The notes beneath the pieces are model-generated. The model saw nothing but the letters and a program-made list of their open reading frames with translations, did no database searches and was not told the DNA's origin. Of a DNA stretch of 64,000 nucleotides, positions 1 to 10,060 are shown one piece after another. The DNA lies in contig BRXU01000006.1 in assembly GCA_030267565.1 (NCBI GenBank), positions 670,001 to 734,000 on the forward strand. The letters run 5' to 3'. The position numbers and the translations under genes are program-made. Position 1 is the stretch's first letter. Each line of letters opens with the position of its first letter. The stretch is from Pleodorina starrii (lineage: Eukaryota > Chlorophyta > Chlorophyceae > Chlamydomonadales > Volvocaceae).

Positions 1-1
1 G

Positions 2-454
2 GAGCTCTTCAAATCGATCGACGCGGACAGCAGCGGCACGATTACGGTGGAGGAGATGCGCAAGGCGCTGGCGCAGTGGGGCCACAAGATCAACGAGGTG
101 GAGCTGGGGCAGTTGATGTCGATTGCGGACGTGGACGGCGACGGCCTGATCGATTACAACGAATTTGTAGCTGCGACCATGCACCTGAGCAAGCTGGAGA
201 AGGAGGAGCTGCTACAGCAGGCCTTCAAGCAGATCGACAGGGACGGCAGCGGCACCATCAGCGTCATGGAGCTGGAGCAGGAGCTCAAGAAGTTTGGCAT
301 TTACGACGACGCCAAGGAGCTGCTCGCCACCGCGGACACGAACGGCGACGGCCACATCGACTACTTGGAGTTCTGCTCCATGCTCAGAAACAACAACGAG
401 GCGCTCAAGCAGTCGACGCGCGCCATTAAGCGCCAGTACTCAAAGTTCTTCTAA
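2..454 (+). CDS. Calcium-dependent protein kinase (CDPK), C-terminal EF-hand region, 5' truncated by window
   Basis: The reading frame is open from base 2 to the TAA at 452-454, so only the last 150 residues are in the window. It encodes the calmodulin-like regulatory domain: three clear EF-hand loops are visible (DADSSGTITVEE, DVDGDGLIDYNE, DRDGSGTISVME) and a fourth (DTNGDGHIDYLE). Four EF-hands in this order and spacing after a kinase domain is the CDPK architecture. Known role of the family: a Ser/Thr kinase activated when calcium binding moves the autoinhibitory junction. The kinase and junction lie upstream of the window, so a calmodulin-like protein cannot be formally excluded; the short basic tail ending KRQYSKFF is more like a CDPK. 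All acidic loop positions look intact, so all four hands should bind calcium. No TGTAA polyadenylation word was found in the first 2 kb downstream. Confidence 0.85.
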   Translation, partial: ELFKSIDADSSGTITVEEMRKALAQWGHKINEVELGQLMSIADVDGDGLIDYNEFVAATMHLSKLEKEELLQQAFKQIDRDGSGTISVMELEQELKKFGIYDDAKELLATADTNGDGHIDYLEFCSMLRNNNEALKQSTRAIKRQYSKFF

Positions 455-3294
455 GCAGCGCTTCCAAGCGGCAGTAGCTGCACTCCACACACACGCTCGG
501 TTATCATTCGAAACTTCTTCTCAGTCTGCGTCGGGTCGTCGGCGTTCGAAGCCCGTGTGTCTGGGGTTGGCCGAGGCGGTATGCGTTTGGGCAGGGGTGT
601 GGGCGGGTGGCAAGCAACAGGGGACGGGCGGCTGGGCTTGATGGGCAGGGGTATGCAGTAAGATTCAATAGCAAACTGTTCAAACGCAGGAGTCGGCATC
701 AGCGGGCATGGGCGATAGGCACCGCCTGGTGGCTTCAGTTTGGGGACGTGTCCCAGAACCGGTGGCAGCGGCGGCGGCAGGCGCCGCCCGCCCAGGCAGC
801 GGTTTAAGCATGACGCACAGGAACCATGAAGCACAGCGGTTTAACCATGAAGCACAGGAACCCCGGGGTGGTCCCAACGGGGTTGGGCCATGCACCCCTG
901 CCACGCCTGGGCGTCTTCCGGGCCTGATCTATCGCTGGCCGGCGGCCGTTGAGCAGGCAGTGCGCGGAAATTGCCGCTGTCTGCGAGACGTTTCGGACCT
1001 TTCGCCGCGTGCTCGCTGGGTTACTTTGCGTGGTAAAGAGCACGTGCTGGGCGTCGTTAAAAATTCTGTTTTATATTATAGATAGGCCGGCGAGGAGCGC
1101 CAGGTCAGCATGTCCGGGCGTTTCGCAGCTGGCTATAGTATATGATAGCAACATGATCATGCAGGTCCATCCACAGTGCGTCGGCTTGTTATCTGCGTGA
1201 ACTTTGGTGGCGCGCAGGGCCCCCCCTGTTATGGGGCGCCATGCCAAGCTCCGTCGTGAGCATGCAAAACCAACCTGCTGATGTTTGGTTGACTGGCCGG
1301 AGCGCATGTTCGTCTTGGTGCGCGCCAATGCGCCCCATAGGAGGCCTGCACTCGTTTTCCCTGTTGCTGGGCTTGGCAGAGGACAAAGAGCACGGCGCGC
1401 TGGTTAGCGCGACGAAGTCACTGCTAAGATTATCGGCGAGGCGCCGTACGTTACCGAGAAGTCGTAAATGCTGTCTCTAGGGCACTGTTGTTGTGGGGCC
1501 TTGTCAGGACGGAGCGATCGGCTGGTAATGCCATTCGCTTGGCGCATTGTGGGTGAGCGTCAAAAAGAAGCGTCTGGGTTGCAATCTGGGAATTACGCTT
1601 ATGCAGGCACGGGCGGGTGCTGTATTGGCTTGAGGGCACGAGCTCGTCCACACCTCCTTACAGTAACTTGAGGTGTGCGTGGCCTTGCAGCGGCGTTTGC
1701 AGCGCGGATGTAGGGAGCCTCAACTGTCGGGACTGGTTGAAGCGGTGGGATGGCCTTTCGGGACTGTATGCGGCACTGGCATGAGCTTTCGGGCTGGAAC
1801 GCAGAAGCGGAAAGGATGGAGGCTGCTCAGTGAGCTGCCGAGAGGGCACGCGCATGGCCCTGACAAGGGGTGTCGCAGGGGACTGATGTGGCGTCGAACA
1901 GAGCGTCAACGCGCCTCCTCAACTGCATTTTTGGAACATGGCGAACGGTACGGTTCGGGACTGGGATCTCTAGGAAGCTAGTGCACACCGAGAGCATCTG
2001 CGTGGGAGCTTCGCTGCTGGGTGGCATAGTGGGCTCACAATGGCAGAGAATCGGCCGCTTGACCAGTAGCGCGTCATGCCTGGTTGCAGAGAGGCTGGGT
2101 AGCGGAGGGCGATAGTGGGTTTCTTGTTGACGCGCCAGGCAAGCGGTCTGGCATTTGCCGTTGCCTAACGGCACTAAAGGCGCCGGGCGGCCAGGTGTCT
2201 GTGCCAGATTCAAGATCCCCAGCGGCAGGGGCCCGGTCATGTCCCGCTTGCCTTCGGGCTGCCATCATGCCGCTTCCGTGCAGCAAGCGGATCATCTCGT
2301 GTACCCCAGTCCTGGATGCAGCTCGCGCTTTGCGTCTTAGTTGCAAATTAGCAGGTTGGAAGTTGTCTGCTGCTTTACCATTGGGTTCTGTCACGATGCA
2401 GTCGCGTGCAAGCAGCCTGACTGTGCGCGCCTGCATCGTACGACAGCATGAAGTAAAGACGTCATTAGGGTCCCATCTCATTTCGGCAGCCGGCCATAAA
2501 CGCGGAGTCCACGACACATGTTAAAGTTGCAGATCCGGTGCTGCATATACGGCTTGGATGCTGCGCAAATGACAGCGGCGGCGACTAGGATGACTTGGTA
2601 GGTCCATCGGTTGATAAGCACGACAACGCATCTCAGGACGCGCCCATATCTATACACCGTCCTCAGGCCATTTTCAACCCACCACGCATAAAAACAGGCC
2701 CGCCGTTTGGATTCGCACAGCACATATCATAGGGAGATTCTTGGGCAACAAAAAACGGCACAAACGCAAACATTCGCGCTGATGTACACTAACACCGTTG
2801 CCGCTCCTTCGCACGCGGAGTAAACTCTTCGAGGACAGCTGTGCCGGCGCACGTGCGCACGTGACGTCTACATGGCCCGGTGTGACACGCTTACCGACCA
2901 CCAGTCCGGTGCGCCGCGGAGGCCCGCACCACGATCCCTAATAGGAGGCGCCCAGGGAAAGACTACACAGAATGAAAAAAGAGGCCCGCTAATGCTGAAC
3001 ACCACAATGATAGCCATGACGACACCAACAAACACCATCACCCCGTACTTTGCTTACGTGCAAGCAGCTAACTGTCCCGCCCGGCACACGCGCCTGAGCG
3101 TCCTACCCTCAGACGGCCCTTCTACAGGCAATGCGTTTGCTTTGCATCGCACCCCGTAACACACATCCGCAGCATGCGCCAGCCAAGCCCCTCTCGTCTC
3201 GAAACCCCAGCTGCCATCGGCAACTTTAAACCCGGCAAGCGGAAGCACGATAACCACTCCGGCAGAAATCTACCTTCCTGCCCGATGCTGCACC
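455..3294. other. Intergenic region between two convergent gene 3' ends
   Basis: About 2.8 kb holding the 3' UTR of the CDPK gene (+) and any 3' UTR of the hydrolase gene (-). No open frame here has protein-like composition or a phase-consistent exon chain. The only structured item is the imperfect direct repeat at 799-862. Neither gene shows a convincing separate TGTAA signal here. Confidence 0.5.
799..862. repeat. Imperfect 27-bp direct repeat
   Basis: Copies at 799-825 and 836-862 (period 37) differ at two positions. Each begins GCGGTTTAA and ends GCACAGGAACC. Function unknown; probably a local tandem duplication in 3' untranslated or intergenic DNA. Confidence 0.8.
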
Positions 3295-6200
3295 TTACAT
3301 CAAGGAGGGCACGCTGTTTGCGGCAGATCCAGAACCCGCCGCGCCGACGGTCCCACCGCCAGAAGCTGGCGTCGGCGCCGCTGGCGGCGCCGTCGTTGCC
3401 GCTGCCGACGGCCGTGCTGCGCTCTCCTGAAGCGATAGCCGCACCGCCAGGTCCAAGAGCTCGTCCTCCGTGTACAAGTCGTACACGCTTTGTCCTCGCG
3501 CCGCGGCCGCCGCCCCACCCGGCGCCCCGACAACGGTATGCCTGCTATGCCCCGCCGAAGGCGGCCCCGGTGGCGACCTGCCAGAGCCCCGTGGACCGCC
3601 GTTGTGCCCGTCTTGTGGCTTGGCCGGCGGCACTTCCGGCGCCGCCGCCGCCGCCGCCCTGGCATCGTCTGCGGCAGCAGCGTCCAGCAACGCTGTCACG
3701 GCCGGGGCGCCAGCGCCGGCCGCCTCGGGCTGCTGTTGCTGCCCTGGATGCGCGGGGCCTGACAGCGCTGCGGAGGGAACCAACCCCAGAAAGGGCCCCG
3801 CCCTCGCATCCTCGTGCCTGAAACCACAGCGTGGCACGGGCGAAAGAGGATTTATGACGCGGCATTCGGGAAGCATGACGAGATGGCAGCTCAACGAGCC
3901 ATGCTGCTGTGCCCGGTGGCGGCTCGGTTAGCGCAAACCGCAGACGGCCGAGGAGACACAAAACGTGTGCAATGCAACAACGGTCAAACACGGTGCTGAA
4001 CCGGCCGGAATGGGCGCGGGGTCTGGTGCGCGTTACCATGAACACACCACACCGCCTTCTGTAGACATCCCACCCATCTCCACCCAACCCGCCGCACGCC
4101 CCGCCTTACTCACGAGTTGCTTCGCCCCGAAAGCACGGCCGCCGCCGTCGATGATGCCTCCTGCACTGTCGCGGCGGTGACAGCGGTACCCGCCGCCGCT
4201 GGCGCCACCGCCGCTGCTTGCGACGACCCCGCCGCCTGAGCGTCAGGGTACATGGGCGACGGCGTCGCCGCTGCTGTAGAGCGCACTGCTGCATCGATGC
4301 GCCCGTGCGCTACCCCTCCTTCCTGGAAGGCACCCGCGGCACCCGAAGCCAGTGGCCTCGATGCTCCAGATGCTGTTGCTGCTGCTGCTCCAGGAGGCGG
4401 CACCACAGCGGCGGCCGCTGACGCAGGCAGCAGCTTGTCATCGGCCGCCGCCTCAAGCAACGACAGTTCCAGCGCCGCCGCCAGCTGCGCCTCCTCCTCC
4501 TCCTCCGTTTCCGGCAGCAGCATCGCCGCCGCCATGAGGCTGCTGACCAGCCGCGCGCTCGGCGGCGGCGGAGCCGCAGCCGCCGTCACCGGCCCCGGCG
4601 CCGTGGTCGTCGCAGCGGCGCCGTCCAACCACTGCGGATCTGTCCCCAGCAGCCGAGCCGCCAGTGACTCGTCACTGGCCGTGGCGAAGAACCTGGCCAG
4701 CTCTGAGCTGGTACGAAAGGCGCCGCCAGCGGCGGCGAAGCCGGCGGTGCCCAGCGGGCCGTCAGCGGCGGCGCTGCTGCCGTCGGGCGCATGCGCGGGG
4801 CTGGGCAGGCCCCCCGCCATCCTGTGGTCCGAACTCAAGGGAGGGCGGGAAGGGGGGAAGTGCGTGGAGGCGGGGCGAGGAGCGTGAGGGACGCGACAGG
4901 GAGCGGCGAAGAGAAGGCGCAGGCAGAGACGCGCGGAGGGCACACTTCGGCTCGGCGACGTGAACGGTAAGCCCTGTGTGTGGTGGTCACAAGAGGGCCC
5001 CGAACCATTAAAGGGTAGAGCCAACGCGCCAGCTGGCCATGCACTGCAACCCTCCTTCCGGCCGCCTCCTCCTTTCGGCCCTCCGTGCTCTGGCAGTCTG
5101 GCTCCCAGCCCCTGACACGCTGGCCCCCCGCTGGGGCGCCTCTCGCCTCGCTTCCGGTGCCGCGCACTCCGCAAACCACGCCCCCGAGCCCCACCTCCTG
5201 AACCGCTGCTTCTCCCGAGCCGCCTTATCCGCGTCTGTCTCCCACAGCCGCGGCTCCCACGGCGCCGAGCGAGCTGCCATCCCCGTCACGTCCACACCCT
5301 CGTCCTCCTCCGCGCCGCCCGCTCCCGCGGCTGCCGCCGGCCCATTTGCGGCCCCAGCCGCTGACGCCGGGCCGCCGCCGCCGCCGTCAGCGGTGCCAGC
5401 GGCGCCAGCGGCCGCTGGATCGGCGGAGAGCGCGGGGTTGGACTGGGGGTGCCGGAGCCGCGCCGGCGGCGGACGCAGCGCGCGCCCCGCGCCGTGTCGG
5501 CTGCTGCTGCTGCCGCTCGAGCCCGCTGTCGTCCCAAGCGCCGAGGAGGGTCCGTGGGCGGTGGCGGCGCCCAGGTCTGCTGGTTCGAGCAGGTGCTCCA
5601 ACTGCAACGTGTTGTGCCAAAAGATGGACACGCTGCGGAATCGAACGGGTCAGAGCAGGGGGGGAGGTAAGGGGTAAGGGGTAAGAGGAGGTAAGGGGTA
5701 AGGGGTAAGAGGGGTAAGGGGTAACAAGGATGAGCGAATGGCACAGCACGGGAGCGCGGGTAGGTGCTAGGGTTGGTGTTGGGTGCCACACGGGGCCATA
5801 GGGCGGCTGGGCGGGAGGTTGCGCACAAGGCCCGGAACGCAGCGGCTGTGAGATACCGTACGTGTGTTTGGTCGCGCGGAAGCTGGACCGCGATCCCGGG
5901 AGGTGCCCGGAGCAGACACGCACACGGACAGTCCGACACGGAGACGGGGGAGCGGGTGGAGGCTCACTGCGGCGCCGTTGGACCAGCGTTACACCAAACA
6001 CGACGTGGCGACAACGGCGGCAAGCACACACGCAACACGCCCTCGGCACTCTGGTGCCGCTACGCTAATGCCAACAAAGTACAAGCCTGGGCGCGCAATC
6101 TGCCAATCCGCTACCTGTTGTAGAAGAACTCGGGCCGGCGGCTGTTGTGGTCGCCCTCGAACCTGCATTACGTGAAGACCAGCGGGGAATGGGAAAAGGC

Positions 6201-9200
6201 GGAGAGAGCGGCTTTTTCGTATGGGCAGAATATCCGGGTTTACCTAGGCTCCCTGGGGGGAGCAGAAACGAGCGCCACCGCCGGCGCTGCTGCAACGCAG
6301 CGTCACCAAACATCACCAACTTCGAGATCGGTTTGCACCCCTTCCATTCTCCACTCGGTTAAAGTCCAAACCTGGCCCCTTGCCCCAGGCTTTTCGTTAT
6401 CCGCTAGCAACCAGGACCACGAGCACGACCGCCCACCAGCACCCCCCGCACCGTATGAGGTTCTTGTCGCCCGCATACGCCTCGTGCAGCGCCTCCGCGT
6501 GGGTGATGCGGATGAAGGTGTCCCCCGTGGCGTGTCCAAACAGCGCCGGGATGAACGACTGAGACACGGCATCCACCGGGGACACCTGAGGACGCGAGTG
6601 CGCGCCGAGGAGGGAGGAGGGAACGAGCGACCGGCGAGCGCGCGGGCGGGAGGGCAGAGAAGAGGACAGGGGAGGGGCTCAGGAAGGGGGCAGGCGACTC
6701 GAAAGGGCGCCACGACAGGATCGACGGACGGCGCGAAGGGCGCGTTAGGGGGCCGGGGCTGGGGTGACGATAACATAGCGCATGTGCCAGGAGAAGAACC
6801 AAGCGGCAGCGGGGGCGATGGACCGACCCCGTGCCGTCGCGGCGGTCCCTTTATGCCTCGGCAGAGGCTGCGGCCCCAGGCAGCCCCCAGCTACGTCTCA
6901 AGCTCCACTCCATCCCACCCTGTCCAAGTTAACAACAACACAACACCACAACCTATTCAGTCCTCAGCAACTAACCTTTGTGATGTCGAATCCCGCCCGC
7001 TTCATGACGGACCGCTTCATGGCCGCCAGCGCCAGCTTGGCCAGCGGGCGGGGTATGGGCAGCCGCTGCTCCTGGACGATCTCCAGCATCAGGTCGGTCA
7101 GCCGGGCAAAGGGGGAGTCCAGCACCTGAAAAGAAAGAGCGAAGCGGGGTCAAGAGGGGGGACTGCAAGGAGCCGGAAAGCGGGGGGAGGAGGCGCCCTG
7201 GTTTGCGAAAATGGGTGATATAATTAAATGTTTGCGTACCGGTACCCAAGGGGAGGATATAAAGCTACACGTGCCCAGGAGAAGAAAGGGGCCGGAGTCG
7301 TGGTCTACGTTCTGTGTGCAAAGGCCTAGACGCATCATGAACATCCCGCCCTGCTGTCATCCGCACCCCTGACCGCCCTCTCCGCGCCCCTGCAGCCCAT
7401 CCTGCTACCCTACTTCCGGGCCTCACCAGCCAGCCACGAATCCATAGGCCAGTTTTCCACACGCCTACTCCTACCCCAGCCCCACACGCAGGCCAACCAA
7501 GAGCCAGACCATCCACCCGGTCCGCGGTCGCCAGCACGCCCACCCACCCTGCATTCCTACCCAACACTTCCCACAAGCAACCTATTTCGCCGCCTCCAAG
7601 ACGTCCCAGCACGCCCCAACCCACATCCGTCCCACCACGCCCCAGCCCCCCCGTCCCAGGCCCAGGCCACCCACCATTCCCGCTATGGACGGGTCCCTCT
7701 GCGAGTAGAGCAGCGCCGTGACTGCCCCCATGGATCGCCCCCAAAGCCCCAGCGTCGACACCCGCCCGCCGGCTCGCAGGTGCTCCACCGCCGTCGCCAC
7801 ATCGTCCACCTCCTCCGCACCCAACGTCACCCACTGACCGTCTGACAGACCGCTGCCCTGAAGGGCGACCAGGGGTAAGCAGGGGTGAGCAGCAATTGGT
7901 GCGAGTGCGGAGGCAAACACGGCGACAGGTGGAACGGGGTGGGAGGGTGGGAACGAGAGAGGAAGGAAGGATGGTTGCCTCGCGGGGGCTGCATGGTGAA
8001 GGGGAGGGACCCACCGACTCGGTCCGTACGACAGCTCCATCGACTTGTTATCTGTCCGCGCTTCTTCGCTAACACCCGCGCGACGGGACGAGCCGCAGAT
8101 GTGTCTACAGCTCGGCCTCGCGCTTCCCTCCGCTTGCTTTCCACCATCTGCAACAGTCCCTTCGCCCCCCCCGGGAGGCCCGCCCTTACCGCAAAGTCCA
8201 ACGTGAAGACGCTGACCCCACAGGGTATGAGCACACAGATAGCCTCCTCCGCATCCCTGCAGCCGCAGACGGAGAGGGAAATGGCGAATACAGTCGGGAA
8301 CCCCGGCTTCGGCCATTCGCCGCCAAAGCGCTGGCCGGTCGCGGCCGTCGGTCCGTCCGGGCATCCACGGCCGCCATTCATGCTTAGAGCGCGGACGACG
8401 TAATGGACGACGGCGGAAGCAGGGCCCAGCTGCAGCGCACCGGCGATCCCATCACTGAGCCTTTGGCCATTTTAGCTCGGCTAGCCGGAGCTGCTGAGCT
8501 GCATGATGGTTTCGGAACGCGTAACCGGGAGCAAAGTTGGAAGGTTTTGGTGAGCCGTGCTGCTGACAGACGATCGTCCAGGAGTCAGGTGCCGTCGTGG
8601 GGACACGGGCCTCACTACTGGAGCCTCCCACTCCCGCCTTGGCCCGCGTTACCTCAGTTTCCCCGGTGAGCCTCCCCCTTTTGCAGACGGAAAAACTTTG
8701 ATAACGTAATAAGCGCCAGCGCCTTCACCTTGGCGTACAGGCCCGTGTGCGGCTCCTGCCACTCATCCCCTTGAATGCCCGCCCGGCCCACATGCTTTTG
8801 CCGCTGTTGGGCAGACGCCACCGCAGCGTGCAAGCCATGCCTATCGCGTCCCGTATTGAAGCCCGCTAAACCATGCCAGCCAGGCACAACTGCAAAGTAA
8901 TGCGTTGCTGTCGCGCTTTCCGACGTGTCCGACCTTCCAGCTACGAGTTACCCTGACCCCGACGCACACCTGCGGCTGCCGCTGTTGCAATGGCAGTAGA
9001 CGACGCACGGCAAGCGACCGTCCTTCCCCCGAACGTGCCTCGGAAGGTAATGGCTGCACTGCAGGAGCAGCCCCCGTTTGTTCGTCTGCGCAGCACGGCA
9101 CAGCACGGCCACGTCGATGGGGGCCGGGGGGGATCGGATGCCGGTTGACCCCAACGCATTGCACCCTGGACGACGCCAAGCATGCAGCTTTTGCACAAGC

Positions 9201-9648
9201 TGGACACAGTAACCTAATAATGCCATGGGCAGTTACTGCCACACCGGGTCCACGGGTGGACATCAGAAGTAAAAACCTGAGGAAGCGATTTTCCTACCAG
9301 TGTCAGATCCTCGCGAATGCCTGGGTATTTCCCAACGCGGAAGAGCTTCCGGCTCCCTCCGACCAGCTCATCGGGATAAATATATTCATCCCTGTTCCAG
9401 CAAGCCAGGGTCACCACGAGGCGATTGGCTCAGCGCGCATGAAGACAGGATGAATGTGTCATAATTGCAAGTTCGTTATCACAACGCTTATCGGCTTTCC
9501 CAGCAAACCATTTCGCACGGCCTGTCGGCATGACCCGGTTACGTTAAGCCAGAGTCCGCTCTAATCAAACTTCTTGTCATAGTCCTCGCCTTGGGGGTCG
9601 GCAGATGCAGTCCACCAGCGAGTCCCATAGCGCGCCGAGGCCCGGCAT
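3295..9648 (-). CDS. Alpha/beta hydrolase (plant BEM46/esterase-like) with two C-terminal ubiquitin-interacting motifs
   Basis: Eleven exons join in phase (839 aa): 9590-9648, 9298-9391, 8970-9085, 8190-8256, 7675-7857, 6976-7125, 6452-6585, 6115-6162, 5195-5632, 4114-4821, 3295-3817. The N-terminus (LWDSLVDCICRPPR, then LVGGSRKLFRVGKY and LQCSHYLP) matches plant alpha/beta hydrolases whose relatives I recall clearly. Catalytic residues visible: nucleophile Ser in GLWGRSMGAVT, Asp in FGHATGDTFI, His in FEGDHNSRRP. The usual oxyanion HGNSG reads HCNSG here. After the hydrolase fold come about 500 Ala/Gly/Pro-rich residues with two UIMs: EEEEEAQLAAALELSLLEA (exon 10) and EDELLDLAVRLSLQES (exon 11). 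Both keep the family pattern of acidic lead, Ala, Ser three residues on, and Glu. Inference: a cytosolic serine hydrolase recruited to ubiquitinated partners; substrate unknown. Intron 1 uses a GC donor (AG/GCGAGG). The TAA stop lies within a TGTAA word. Confidence 0.85.
5666..5725. repeat. GGGGTAAG minisatellite in hydrolase intron 8
   Basis: About seven imperfect copies of GGGGTAAG/GAGGTAAG. Read on the transcribed (-) strand it is a CTTACCCC-rich pyrimidine tract that lies just upstream of the 3' splice site at 5633, so it may double as the polypyrimidine tract. Confidence 0.8.
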
Positions 9649-10060
9649 TCAAGCTACTAAAGACTTCATACGTTAAACCTCCTCGCGGCGACAGCCGGTT
9701 TCATGCAATCATCTAAGGCTTGCAAAGTATGTCATAAAGAGAATAGACAAAGGCTCTAATTGGGATTAGTTGCCTTCTAGCTGAGCTCGAGTTCTTCAGC
9801 TGCAGCGGTTTGTGCCTTCTACTTTTAGGAATTAATAAAAGTACCCTGTGGTGAATCAGTTGTGTTGGGGATACTTACAGTAGCTCTGAACAAGAGGCTC
9901 TGAAGTCTCAACAGAGTTGAGTCCGGGGAGTAGTCGTACGCTGTATGTTTTCAATTGCGTCAGGGCAATCAGCATAGTGAGGGGCTGGCCTTTTAGTAAC
10001 CCTGTCCTCCCCAACCTTCCATACCTTACTGCGACTTGGTGCCGCCAAGCACACAGCAGG
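9649..10060. promoter_or_regulatory. Bidirectional promoter interval (hydrolase / PAM68)
   Basis: 412 bp separate the start codons of two divergent genes. It is clearly more AT-rich than the flanking exons and contains no open frame worth calling. Both promoters and 5' UTRs must lie here unless there are unseen upstream exons. I do not see a clean TATA box at a normal distance for either gene. Confidence 0.5.

Noticed and set aside
6145..7218. Long + strand frame (357 codons)
   Set aside because: Runs over three hydrolase exons (6452-6585, 6976-7125, and part of 6115-6162) on the opposite strand; composition is noise.
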